Source: an uncultured Oscillospiraceae bacterium (lineage in GTDB: Bacteria; Bacillota; Clostridia; Oscillospirales; Ruminococcaceae). From it: a stretch of DNA of 64,000 nt. The notes below the pieces were generated by a model that was not told where the DNA came from, ran no database searches, and saw only the letters and a program-made list of their open reading frames with translations. The stretch's first letter is position 1. Every line of letters starts with the position of its first letter. Below, one piece after another: positions 7,198 through 16,100 of the stretch. Both the position numbers and the translations under genes were made by a program. The stretch is from positions 75,777 through 139,776 of the forward strand of contig URKR01000004.1 in assembly GCA_900548355.1 (NCBI GenBank), read 5' to 3'.

Positions 7198-10100
7198 TCG
7201 CTCTCACCTCCAATCGTTACGGTCACGCTGCCGATTTTGGCGTGATCCAGATTTTGCTCCGGTTTGCCGGCCAGTATCAGATAAACGGTGCTGCTGCCAT
7301 TTTCAGGCAGGGCCACGGGGGCGGAAACCGGGTTCTCCCCGTCGGTGAAGCTGCCGGTGATGCCGTCCACGGTGGCATTGTATGCAAAGGAAACGCTGAC
7401 AGCCGTGTTGCCGTTGTTTTCCACCTTCACTGTGTTGCCGCCTTCCTTGTCCACCGTCCAGCCCTCGCCGTCATATTCGTGGGTGTCCGGATTCCAGGTG
7501 CCGTCGCTGTAAGTAAAGCTGAGATCACCCCAGGTGATGTCCACGCTGATGATCACAGGAGGTTGGCTGTTGGGGTCATTGCTATAGAACACAGGGTCCG
7601 CTTCAATGCGGTAGACGATGCCGTGGCTGCTGTCCAGCACCGGAACGTTGTCCTTTTCCTTTCCGTTGTCCAGGTTCTGGTACCAGACCAGGTCGCCCTC
7701 ACTGGTGGAGCCGTTGAGCAGGTACGTCACCTCGCCGGAGGCGAACGCCGTGTCGGTTTTGGCGGTGGCGGTGCCTTTGCCGGTGCCGCCGATGGCGCTG
7801 GAACAGGTGGTATCCAGATAGTAGCAGTTGGTGATGGAATTCTCGTCACTGCTCTTGTTGTTGCCGCAGACGCCGTAATCCGTCGCGCCGGCGTTATGGC
7901 AGTTGGCGATGGCGCCGCCGTTGCCGCCGCAGACGCCGCCGGTATATTGTCCGGCGGAGAGGCTGCCGGTGTTATAGCAGTTGGTGACGGAGGCGTTTGC
8001 GTCGGAATAGCCGCAGACGCCGCCCACATATTTGCCCGTGGACACTCTGCCGGTGTTGTAGCAGCCGGTGACAGTGCAGTTGGCATAGCCGCAGACGCCA
8101 CCAGTGTTCTGGGTGCGGCCGGTGACCGTGCCTGTGTTGGTGCAGTCCTGAATCGTACCGCCGTTGGCAGAGCCGCAGACGCCGCCGGTATCCCTGTCGC
8201 TGCCGGTGACCGCACCGTCGTTGGTGCAGCCGGTGATGCCGGCATCCGCGAAGCCGCAGATACCGCCCGTTCTGTCACCGCCGTTGACCGCACCGCTGTT
8301 GGTGCAGTCCTGGATGGTGACGCCATTGACGCTGTCATCAATATAGCCGACGATGCCGCCCACATGTCTCTGGCCGCCGCCGTCGATGTCACCGTCGTTG
8401 GTGCAGCCGGTGATGGAGGTATGGGAGTAACCGCAGATACCGCCCACCGTCTCCGCGCCGCTGTTGGTTACCTTGCCGTTGTTGGTGCAGCTTTCCACGG
8501 TGCCCAGATTGTGGCCGCAGATGCCGCCCAGGTCGCCGCTGCCGTTGACCGCACCGTTGTTGGTGCAGCCGGTGATGGTGCCGGCGTCATTCCAGCCGCA
8601 GATTGCGCCGGTATATTTGCCGCCGGTGACGGAGCCGTTCTCGCCCAGGGTCAGGTTCTGGATGGCGCCCGCGCCCAGGTAAGACACAAAGCCCTGATGC
8701 TGGGCTCTGCCGCCCTCGATCTTCAGGCCGTCGATGGTATAGTTTGCACCGTCAAAGGTGCCGGTGTAGGGAGCGCTCTGGCTGCCGATGGACGTCCATT
8801 TGTAACCATCGGGGATGGTGATGTCGTTCATCAGCTTCGCGCTGGCCGCAGCGTTCTGGCTGTCGAATTCCGCATGGGTCTCGTCCCCGTTGACCAGAGC
8901 CGCGAACCAGAACAGCTGGCCTGCGTTGGAAATTTCGTAGACATCCGCATTCTTCTCGGCAGGCTGGTACTGACCACATACGGTGCAGAAGCCGTCTTCA
9001 CTGTAAGGATGCTCCGGGTCAGTGACGGAGTTGGAATATTTGCCGCTGATTTTGCCATTGCAGAGATATTTCGCGTAGACAACTTTGTGGCTGCTGTCCA
9101 GCACAGGGAGCGTATCCACCGTGCCGTCGTCCAGGTTCTGACGCCAGACGTTGGTATCGCTGGGGTTGGCGCCGTTGAGCAGGTAAGTCACTTCACCGGA
9201 GGCGAACTGGCTGGTAGACTTTACGTCGCCCGTCGCATTGCCGACCTGGGTGCCCACCAATTTCGTGTCCGAATAGCAGTTGGTGACCGTGCCGATCAAA
9301 GTGCCGGTTTTTGCATCGTTCTGGTTATCGCCAACCAGGTGTCCGATACGGCTGTGGCCCGTGATGGTGTTGCCGTATTCAAAGCAGTTGACAATATTGC
9401 CGCCGTAGTTGGCGCCAGCAATCGCACCGGCGATTTTGCTCTCACTCTTGACGGTGGAATTGCGCACAAAGCAATTCTCGATGGTACCGTTCGTCAGCAG
9501 CAGGCCGCACAACGCGCCAAACCGGCCGTCATAGCTGCCGTTGTTGTTAAAGCTGACACCGACGACGCCCAGGTTCCGGATGGTGCCGGTGACTGCGCCG
9601 AAGATGCCGTTGGTTTTGTATGTGCTGTTGACACCGAGCGAGAGGTTGGAGATGGTGTGGCCCTGGCCGTCAAAAGTACCGCCATAGCTGATGTCGGTGG
9701 TATCTGCCACCGTGGTAGCACTGGAGGAGAACGTTTTGCTGGCCGCAATGGCCACCCAAACCCTGCCATAGGGGATGGTGGCGGGGATGGTGATGTCGTT
9801 CGCTAGCACTGCTTTGGCATTGCTGTCCTGCGGTGTCTGGAGGATGACATCACGGTCGCCGTTGACCAGCGCCGCAAACCAGAACAGATTACCGGCGGTA
9901 CGAATCACGTAGGCACCGCTTGCGTTCTTGCTCGTAGGCTCGCCCGCCCCGCAGACGGTGCAGAAACCATTCTCGTCATATCCATAATGAGAAGTCGGCA
10001 TATCTGTGCCTTGTGTGTTGCTGTAAGCGAGAGATGCGCAGTCGCTTTCATAGGTGCGGTAGACGACATTGTGGGAGGAATCCGGCACAGGCAGCGAATC

Positions 10101-13100
10101 TATTGTACCCTTGTCCACGTTCTGCCGCCAGGCAGGGGAGCTGGTGCTGCCCCCGTTAAGCAGGTAGCACACTTCGCCGTTGGCAAAGGCCTCGCTGGAT
10201 TTTGCGGTGGCTTCGCCGGCGTTGCCGCTGTAAATGCCACTGTCGCAAACAACGGTATCCAGCCAGTAGCAGTTGTTGATGGTACCGGTGTTGGTGTTAT
10301 TGCCGCAGACACCGCCCACATAACTCGTTGAAGCAGCACTGACCGCGCCGGTGTTATAGCAGTTGGTGATGGTCGCGTTGGAGTTAACAGCGCAGACGCC
10401 GCCCGTATCCCCCCGCGAGGAGGTGATGACATCGCCGGTGTTATAGCAGTTGGTGAGGGTCGCGCTGCTGGTGCCGGTCTCGTTATAGCCGCAGACGCCG
10501 CCTGCACGACTTTTAGCGTAGATATCGCCGGTGTTCCAGCAATTGGAGATGCTCTTGTAATTTTGGCCGCAGACGCCGCCCACACTTTCGTAGGCACTCC
10601 TAACCGTGCCGGTGTTATAGCTGTTGGTGATGGTTCCGCCATTGTAGCCGCTGACGCCACCCACATAATTTGCATATTCACCGGTTCCAGTGACATTGCC
10701 GTCGTTATGGCAGTTGCTGACAGTATTGGAGCTGAGGCCGCAGATGCCGCCCACCAGCTCACTGGAGCCACGGACGCTTCCGGTGTTATCGCAGTTGGTG
10801 ACTATGCCATTGTTTTCGCCGCAGATGCCGCCCACATATTCGGCGCCGGTGACATTGCCATTGTTATGGCAGTTGGTGATGGTGCCCTCATTGATGCCGC
10901 AGATGCTGCCGGTACGATTTCTGCCGGTGACGGAGCAGCTACTGCCCAGGGTCAGGTCTTTGATGGTGCCCTTCAGGGATACCACAAAGCCCATGTAAGA
11001 TACGCCCGGCTGGTTGGCCACCAGGTTGTCAATGGTGTGGCCCGCACCGTCAAAGGTACCGGTGTAAGGGGCGGCAGCGTTGGCAATGGGTGTCCAGCTG
11101 TAACCATCGGGGATGGTGATGTCGTTCATCAGCTTCCCGTTGACGGAGTAGGTATACGTGGAATTGATGTAGTTCGCAAACCAGAGCAGCTGGCCGGCGT
11201 TGGAGATCTGATAAACGCCGTCCACAAGCAAAGCCGGCTGTTTTTCACCGCACTCGCAGAAGCCATCCTCCGAAAATGCATGCACATGGCCTGTAGGATC
11301 ATTGGTGTACTTGCCATCGACCTCATAAACCAAGCTGTGCGACAAATCCAGCGTCGGGTACGCATCCCGGGACAGGGTCTGACGCCAGAACGTATACGCG
11401 GTTTTTTTCTCGTTGAGCATATAGGTCACATAGCCGGAGGCGATCTGCTCCATGGTCACTTTTTCGGCCCGTTTCTGGTCGCCGTTGCCCACGTCCCTGT
11501 CGTTTCCGTCTATGTAATAGCACCAATGTATTTCTGCCTGGTGGGTTGGGTCACGCCCGATGATGCCGCCCACATATTGGTTGCCGCTGACCGCAACGCC
11601 GTTGAGGCAGTTACGGATTATGATTTCGTTGTTGTTGCAATAGCCGATGATGCCGCCTACGTCCTGGTTTCCTCCGCTGACTTTGCCCAGGTTGGCACAG
11701 TTTGTAATATCACCGATCCAGGCATAGCCGACAATACCACCCAACTGATCCGCTTTGGTATTATCCCCTACAGTGATGTTGCCTCCATTGATGCACCGAT
11801 TCACTATGGGGTGGGTGCCATTGTCGTAGATATCGCCGAGGATGCCGCCGATGTGTGCGATACCTGTCAAACCGCTGCCAATTTGGATGTCTACATTACT
11901 GTTCACACACATAATCGCTGAGCCTTGTTTCGAGGCGCCCGCCACGCCGCCGACATAACAAACATCCGAGCTGTTGATTGTGATGGTGCCCTCGACGGTA
12001 AATATATCCACTTCGGCTCCATTGCCGAGATAGCCAAACAGGCCGGAATAACTGGTGGCGTTGTCGATGCGCAGGCCCGAGATTGTTGTGCTGTATTGAT
12101 CGACGCCAGTAAATCTGCCTGTGTAGGGATGCTCTTTGGTGCCGATGGGGGTCCATTGCTCGTTACCCAGGTCGATGGAATTCCACACCTTGGCCCAGGC
12201 GGCGGAGTTCTGCTCCGTACCGTCGGTCAGCGTGCCGTTGACCAGCGCAGCGAACCAGAACATTTCCTCCTTATAGTAGATGTTATAGGGATTTGACTCT
12301 ATGCCCTCTCCTTGCGGTCTTCTGAGGCCGACCATCGTCGTGCCCCCGCCCAGGATGACAGACACAGTAAGGCCGGCCGCATCGGCGGACAGGGCGTACC
12401 CCTCGGGCAGCGCAGCCGTAAAGGTGTACTCGCCCTCGGTGGCCTGGGCGGGGAAGCCCTCGCAGGACCAGGTCAGGGCAAGCTCGGCAGGTTCCTCGCT
12501 GCCCGCCACCGTGGCGGTGACGCCGGTGGGCAGCATGGTAACCACCGTGTCAAAGTCCACGGGGTTTGCCTCGCCCGCGCCGGTCAGAGGCAGGGTGCCT
12601 TCGTTAAGGTTATCCGCCCCGATCCACTCCCAGGCCGTGACGGTCTGTTCCGCGGGGTTCTGGGCAGGATCCGTTTCCTCCGCAGCGTCTCCTTCTTCCA
12701 CGGTTCCGGCGCAGGCGGTCAGGTCCGCACCCTCCGCCGAACAGACGGGACAGTCAGGATTGACACTGTCCGCCGTGCAAAGGGTCTCACAGGTACATTC
12801 CGCCGGGGCCTCTCCTTGGCAGGCGGCAATATCCTGAGTGCAGACGGGGCAGTTAAGGTTGCCCACCCCCTCGGTGCAAAGGGTCTCACAGGTACATTCC
12901 GCCGGACCTTCCGGTTCGCCGCTGTCCGTCGGGTTGCAGAGTTCGCAGTCCGACGGGTCAAAGGTGCAGGGACTTCCCTCGGAATAGCCGCAGGTCTCAT
13001 CGTGGACGTGCGGACAGTTCAATTCTTTTGTGATGCAGCCGCTTTCCTCGCTGCACACATGGGTACAGGCGTCGGCTGCTTTTTCTTCGCCCTCGGCAGG

Positions 13101-13355
13101 GAGTATCCCGTCGCTGTAACACTCCGCCGTATGCTCATGGACACACTGGGTCACGAGGGTGTAACAATCGTCGGTGTGTTCGTGGGTGCAAGGCGTACCC
13201 TCGGAATAGCCGCAGGTCTCATCGTGCACATGATGGGGGCATACAGCGGAAGCCCCTGTTTCCATATCCGCAGCGTACACAGGTGTACCGGACATGGAAA
13301 ACATCATGGCCACTGACAAGAGCAGCGCCAGTGGCCGCTTCCATTTTTGTTTCAA
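7194..13355 (-). CDS. Giant secreted GLUG-repeat protein with Cys/His-rich head (2053 aa)
   Basis: The TTG at 13355 follows AAGGAGG with eight-base spacing; the upstream ATG at 13385 has no site. A signal peptide (PLALLLSVAMMFSMSGTPVYA) is followed by about 200 residues dominated by Cys and His in repeats of the type CPHHVHDETCGYSEG, CTHEHTDDCY, CVHEHTAECY and ECTCETLCT, a likely metal- or disulfide-bound head. Next is an Ig-like/beta stretch (about 240-330). Then come about two dozen GLUG-type repeats (GGICGxNxGTITNCxNxG and variants), grouped into four blocks that each open with an [LF]WFA[AN] segment and a CGxGE/CxVCG motif. The last ~110 residues are the module shared with the smaller operon proteins (VDITWGDLSFTY, TWNPDTHEYDGEGW, KIGSVTVTI). 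GLUG repeats occur in surface adhesins. No sortase signal, so surface retention probably depends on the module and the partner proteins (inference). Confidence 0.85.
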   Translation of the reverse strand: MKQKWKRPLALLLSVAMMFSMSGTPVYAADMETGASAVCPHHVHDETCGYSEGTPCTHEHTDDCYTLVTQCVHEHTAECYSDGILPAEGEEKAADACTHVCSEESGCITKELNCPHVHDETCGYSEGSPCTFDPSDCELCNPTDSGEPEGPAECTCETLCTEGVGNLNCPVCTQDIAACQGEAPAECTCETLCTADSVNPDCPVCSAEGADLTACAGTVEEGDAAEETDPAQNPAEQTVTAWEWIGADNLNEGTLPLTGAGEANPVDFDTVVTMLPTGVTATVAGSEEPAELALTWSCEGFPAQATEGEYTFTAALPEGYALSADAAGLTVSVILGGGTTMVGLRRPQGEGIESNPYNIYYKEEMFWFAALVNGTLTDGTEQNSAAWAKVWNSIDLGNEQWTPIGTKEHPYTGRFTGVDQYSTTISGLRIDNATSYSGLFGYLGNGAEVDIFTVEGTITINSSDVCYVGGVAGASKQGSAIMCVNSNVDIQIGSGLTGIAHIGGILGDIYDNGTHPIVNRCINGGNITVGDNTKADQLGGIVGYAWIGDITNCANLGKVSGGNQDVGGIIGYCNNNEIIIRNCLNGVAVSGNQYVGGIIGRDPTHQAEIHWCYYIDGNDRDVGNGDQKRAEKVTMEQIASGYVTYMLNEKKTAYTFWRQTLSRDAYPTLDLSHSLVYEVDGKYTNDPTGHVHAFSEDGFCECGEKQPALLVDGVYQISNAGQLLWFANYINSTYTYSVNGKLMNDITIPDGYSWTPIANAAAPYTGTFDGAGHTIDNLVANQPGVSYMGFVVSLKGTIKDLTLGSSCSVTGRNRTGSICGINEGTITNCHNNGNVTGAEYVGGICGENNGIVTNCDNTGSVRGSSELVGGICGLSSNTVSNCHNDGNVTGTGEYANYVGGVSGYNGGTITNSYNTGTVRSAYESVGGVCGQNYKSISNCWNTGDIYAKSRAGGVCGYNETGTSSATLTNCYNTGDVITSSRGDTGGVCAVNSNATITNCYNTGAVSAASTSYVGGVCGNNTNTGTINNCYWLDTVVCDSGIYSGNAGEATAKSSEAFANGEVCYLLNGGSTSSPAWRQNVDKGTIDSLPVPDSSHNVVYRTYESDCASLAYSNTQGTDMPTSHYGYDENGFCTVCGAGEPTSKNASGAYVIRTAGNLFWFAALVNGDRDVILQTPQDSNAKAVLANDITIPATIPYGRVWVAIAASKTFSSSATTVADTTDISYGGTFDGQGHTISNLSLGVNSTYKTNGIFGAVTGTIRNLGVVGVSFNNNGSYDGRFGALCGLLLTNGTIENCFVRNSTVKSESKIAGAIAGANYGGNIVNCFEYGNTITGHSRIGHLVGDNQNDAKTGTLIGTVTNCYSDTKLVGTQVGNATGDVKSTSQFASGEVTYLLNGANPSDTNVWRQNLDDGTVDTLPVLDSSHKVVYAKYLCNGKISGKYSNSVTDPEHPYSEDGFCTVCGQYQPAEKNADVYEISNAGQLFWFAALVNGDETHAEFDSQNAAASAKLMNDITIPDGYKWTSIGSQSAPYTGTFDGANYTIDGLKIEGGRAQHQGFVSYLGAGAIQNLTLGENGSVTGGKYTGAICGWNDAGTITGCTNNGAVNGSGDLGGICGHNLGTVESCTNNGKVTNSGAETVGGICGYSHTSITGCTNDGDIDGGGQRHVGGIVGYIDDSVNGVTIQDCTNSGAVNGGDRTGGICGFADAGITGCTNDGAVTGSDRDTGGVCGSANGGTIQDCTNTGTVTGRTQNTGGVCGYANCTVTGCYNTGRVSTGKYVGGVCGYSDANASVTNCYNTGSLSAGQYTGGVCGGNGGAIANCHNAGATDYGVCGNNKSSDENSITNCYYLDTTCSSAIGGTGKGTATAKTDTAFASGEVTYLLNGSTSEGDLVWYQNLDNGKEKDNVPVLDSSHGIVYRIEADPVFYSNDPNSQPPVIISVDITWGDLSFTYSDGTWNPDTHEYDGEGWTVDKEGGNTVKVENNGNTAVSVSFAYNATVDGITGSFTDGENPVSAPVALPENGSSTVYLILAGKPEQNLDHAKIGSVTVTIGGESE

Positions 13356-13663
13356 TCTTCCTTCCTCCTTAAAGCAGTAGGGCATTCCTGCGTCAGACAG
13401 GAACCTGTCTGACGCAAGGGGGCGCCCCCTTGTGATGGTGTCTTATTTTCTTCATATCGGGCGCAGACCGCCGCAATCAGCGGCAGGCTCTTTGCCCCGA
13501 TTGATCGGATTTCCAACAACTTTTCCGGTCCTGCCCGCTGTATGGCGCAAAGCTGCTCCATGTGCTCCACTCCGCCCCGGCGCAGAGCCAGGGAGAGCCG
13601 CATCAGCTGGGTGCGTTTGGCTGGAAACGCCTGCTCGCAGGCGGTAAAGTATGCTTTGACCAT
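13352..13663 (-). CDS. Small helix-hairpin-helix-like protein, first gene of the surface operon
   Basis: 103 residues; the ATG at 13663 follows GGAGAAAGGAG. The middle part (LLEIRSIGAKSLPLIAAVCARY) has the pattern of a helix-hairpin-helix as in the C-terminal domain of RNA polymerase alpha subunit and related small DNA-binding proteins. The stop codon (13352-13354) touches the TTG start of the giant gene, whose Shine-Dalgarno lies inside its 3' end. It could be a co-transcribed regulator of the operon. The C-terminal tail (after residue 75) looks unstructured. Function is not established. Confidence 0.6.
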   Translation of the reverse strand: MVKAYFTACEQAFPAKRTQLMRLSLALRRGGVEHMEQLCAIQRAGPEKLLEIRSIGAKSLPLIAAVCARYEENKTPSQGGAPLRQTGSCLTQECPTALRRKED

Positions 13664-13782
13664 GATCTCTCCTTTCTCCGGCGGCGCTCTCGTTGCGCTA
13701 TTAGAAATATTTTATGGGATTTTTGTGCCTCTTTCCAGTACGAGAGATGCCGCAACCCGCGACAAAACTGGTACTTGACAAA

Positions 13783-13811
13783 TTGACATTTTTGTGTATA
13801 TGCCGTAAAAT
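13783..13811 (+). promoter_or_regulatory. Promoter of the two-component system
   Basis: TTGACA (13783-13788), a 17-base spacer and TAAAAT (13806-13811), 32 bases before the response-regulator ATG. A second TTGACA-like hexamer begins 9 bases earlier (13774), giving a direct repeat. The opposite-strand promoter of the surface operon must lie in the same 180-base divergent region; a TAAAAT is visible there on the minus strand but no good -35 partner, which would fit activator dependence. Confidence 0.6.
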
Positions 13812-13842
13812 AGAAGAAAATAATGGGAAACGGAGGATCAGA

Positions 13843-14565
13843 ATGGAACAACTCGTGATTGCCATCTGCGATGATCTGCCGGAGGAGAGAGAAAAGCTGG
13901 TTTCCCTGCTGGAACATTCTTCGATTCCGGCAGCCTATAGCCAATTTGAAAGCAGCGAAGAACTGCTGGAAGTGTTCCGCCCCGGCAAATTCGACCTGCT
14001 GCTGATGGATATTTATATGGACGGCATGACCGGCGTGGAGGCGGTGCAAAAAATCCGGGAGATGGACGAAACAATCCCCATCGCCTTTACCACCACCAGC
14101 ACCGAGCATACCCTGGAGAGCTACCGGCTGTCGGTGCTGAAATATCTGGAAAAGCCTGTGCGCCAAAAAGACATCAATGACCTGCTGCATCTGGTGAAGC
14201 TGCAACGGGACAGTGTTCCCCGGCTGACCGTCCGGCAAGGCGGCGAGACGCAAAGAATCCCGCTTTCAGAGCTTTTCTATCTGGAGCAGAAGGCCCATCA
14301 TGTGTTTCTGTATCGCAGGGACGGAGGCACGCTCCAGCTCTACGGCAAGCTGTCCGACCTGCTGCCCCAGCTGGAGGGACAGCCCTTTTTCTGCCCCCAC
14401 AAAAGCTACTGCGTGAACCTGGCCTTTGTCCGGGGGATCAACGAGGAATATCAGTGCTATGAACTGGCGGACGGGAACCAAGTCCCCATCAGCCGCGTCA
14501 ATCGTTCCAGGGCGAAGCGGGCCTGGGAGGACTTCCTGTTTGCCCGGACAAGGGGGGAGAAATGA
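13843..14565 (+). CDS. LytTR-family response regulator
   Basis: 240 residues from the ATG at 13843 (GGAGG seven bases upstream); the longer open frame upstream has no site. Receiver domain 1-120: acidic pair D10-D11, phospho-acceptor D56 in LLLMDIYMDG, FTTTS switch and LEKPV lysine. LytTR DNA-binding domain about 140-235 (YLEQKAHHVFLY, PFFCPHKSYCVNL, PISRVNRSRAKRAW). This is the AgrA/ComE type, in which the LytTR domain binds short direct repeats in promoters. It is translated with the kinase downstream (ATGA overlap) and diverges from the surface operon, so that operon is its most likely target (inference). Confidence 0.92.
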   Translation: MEQLVIAICDDLPEEREKLVSLLEHSSIPAAYSQFESSEELLEVFRPGKFDLLLMDIYMDGMTGVEAVQKIREMDETIPIAFTTTSTEHTLESYRLSVLKYLEKPVRQKDINDLLHLVKLQRDSVPRLTVRQGGETQRIPLSELFYLEQKAHHVFLYRRDGGTLQLYGKLSDLLPQLEGQPFFCPHKSYCVNLAFVRGINEEYQCYELADGNQVPISRVNRSRAKRAWEDFLFARTRGEK

Positions 14566-15863
14566 TGGAACAGCTATTTTATATTTTCTGCACCACGCTG
14601 CCCGGTCATGTCCTGCCCCTGGCTCTGCTCTGGCACTTCCCCTGGCGCTCCAGAAGGACGGCGCTGGTACTGGTGCTCTGCAATGTCCTGTGCAAAACGG
14701 CGGCGACCGCTGCCTGCATTGCCAATGGCATCAGCTTTCGCGGTCTGGAAATTCTGTTTTCCTTCCTCGGCTTTGTGATCTACCTTTGCTGCTCCCGGCT
14801 GGACTTTTTCCGGCTGCTCTCCGTTTTTATCCTCACGGTGGACTACCTGCTGCTGATCCGGGGCATTTCGTCCTTCCTGACCGTCCGGCTGTTTTCCACC
14901 CTCTCCCAGAGCTGGGAGAGCAGCGTGTGCGCCTTGCTCTTAGGCGCAATCTCCCTGCCGCTGCTGTTCCGGGTGTGTGGACCGTCCATGCGACAGATCT
15001 ACCAGACCGATGCCCCCAGGTTGTGGCGGGTGATCTGGCTGGTGCCGGGTCTGCTCACCGTGATGACCATTCTGTTCACCAACGCTTACCGGCAGGACAG
15101 CGCGGAACGCTGGGAATTTCTCTTTTTCCGGGTCAGTCTGCTGATCTGCGTGATGGTGACCTATTATGTCCTGCTGCAATCCCTGGAGAGTCTGCGCAGG
15201 CAGGTGGCTCTGGAGCAGCAGTTGATGTTTGATAAAGAACTTCTGGAGATACAGACCTTGGAACAGAGCAAGCGCAGCCAACTCCTCATGGAGACCGCCG
15301 AACAGACCCGTCAGATACGCCACGACCTGCGCCATCATCTGAGGTTGATCCAGGCCATGGCCGGGAATGATAACCCCAGACTGTGCGAATATATCGCCAC
15401 GCTGATTCGAGACATCCCCACCGCCGTCCGGGACTACTGCGAAAATCCCACCGTCAATGCGGTGGTGTCCCACTATGCCGCCCGCTGCCAGCAGGAGGGC
15501 ATCGCCTTTACCGCCCGGCTGACGGTCCCCGCGCAGAACGAAAATCTGGATGACCGCGCCCTGTGCGTCGTGTTCGCCAATTTGCTGGAAAACGGGGTGG
15601 AAGCCTGTGGGCGCATGGCCGGGGGCAAGAAATTCATCCAGCTCAACAGCTCCCTGGAATACGGCGTCCTGACCGTCACCATGGACAACAGCTTTGACGG
15701 GCAGGCGCGGCAGGAGGACGGGAAGTTCCTCTCCAGCAAGCGGGCGGGTGTGCCCGGCGTGGGCCTTAGCTCCATCCGGGCCGTGGCAAAGGCCCACCAG
15801 GGAGACGCCCGCTTTGAGGCGGACGGGCAGGTGTTCCGCTCGTCGGTGTACGCGAAGCTGTAA
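14562..15863 (+). CDS. GHKL sensor histidine kinase (AgrC-like)
   Basis: 433 residues. The N-terminal half has about six membrane segments with almost no extracellular domain, as in peptide-sensing AgrC-type kinases. A linker helix leads to the H-box RQIRHDLRHHLRL (His about residue 252), the N-box FANLLENGVEAC and a G-box GVGLSSI near the C-terminus. Its ATG overlaps the response-regulator stop. No AgrD/AgrB-like peptide gene is visible between it and the relaxase debris downstream, so the signal, if a peptide, would come from elsewhere. It ends twenty bases before the repeated mobile-element segment at 15883. Confidence 0.92.
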   Translation: MMEQLFYIFCTTLPGHVLPLALLWHFPWRSRRTALVLVLCNVLCKTAATAACIANGISFRGLEILFSFLGFVIYLCCSRLDFFRLLSVFILTVDYLLLIRGISSFLTVRLFSTLSQSWESSVCALLLGAISLPLLFRVCGPSMRQIYQTDAPRLWRVIWLVPGLLTVMTILFTNAYRQDSAERWEFLFFRVSLLICVMVTYYVLLQSLESLRRQVALEQQLMFDKELLEIQTLEQSKRSQLLMETAEQTRQIRHDLRHHLRLIQAMAGNDNPRLCEYIATLIRDIPTAVRDYCENPTVNAVVSHYAARCQQEGIAFTARLTVPAQNENLDDRALCVVFANLLENGVEACGRMAGGKKFIQLNSSLEYGVLTVTMDNSFDGQARQEDGKFLSSKRAGVPGVGLSSIRAVAKAHQGDARFEADGQVFRSSVYAKL

Positions 15864-15882
15864 ATTTACGAATAAGAAAGCG

Positions 15883-16100
15883 GCAAGCGATGCCTGTGGC
15901 TATCCAGATAGCCCCACGCGCTTGTTGAGGGAAGCCCCCCAAGCCCCCTTTGAACACAGATTTTCAATCTGTGGCTGCGCGTTCATCTCCGGCCCAAGAG
16001 CCGCCTTCGGCGGTTGGCCTCCGAAACGCTCTCTGCGGAGAGTGTGCGAACGCTTTTGACCGCGACCAGCTCACCGCTGGCCGTGGCCTTTTTCTTTCTG
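15883..16100. repeat. Structured segment at relaxase 3' end, left element copy
   Basis: Homologous to 26169-26330. Both copies contain in the same order a hairpin around GTGGCTATC, a hairpin CACAGAT-ATCTGTG, the words GGCTGCGCGTTC and CGAACGCTTTT, and a final stem CCAGCTCACCGCTGG/CGGCCA-TGGCCG followed by T-rich sequence that overlaps the last codons of the relaxase. Arm sequences differ between copies while pairing is kept. In each copy cargo genes begin within ~20 bases of it. No protein-coding gene in 15864-16070. Confidence 0.75.

Noticed and set aside
7242..9806. 854-codon plus-strand frame (and 10563-11921) opposite the GLUG protein
   Set aside because: Repetitive Ala/Val/Asp-rich translation is the antisense of the GLUG repeats; no start signals.
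7900..10900. Regularly spaced DNA repeats that could suggest a CRISPR array
   Set aside because: Units are diverged, in frame and encode GLUG motifs; no identical repeats with unique spacers and no cas genes.
14562..16070. An AgrD/AgrB-like peptide and processing gene for the AgrC-like kinase
   Set aside because: I searched the flanks by eye and saw no short Cys-containing peptide gene or AgrB-like membrane protease.
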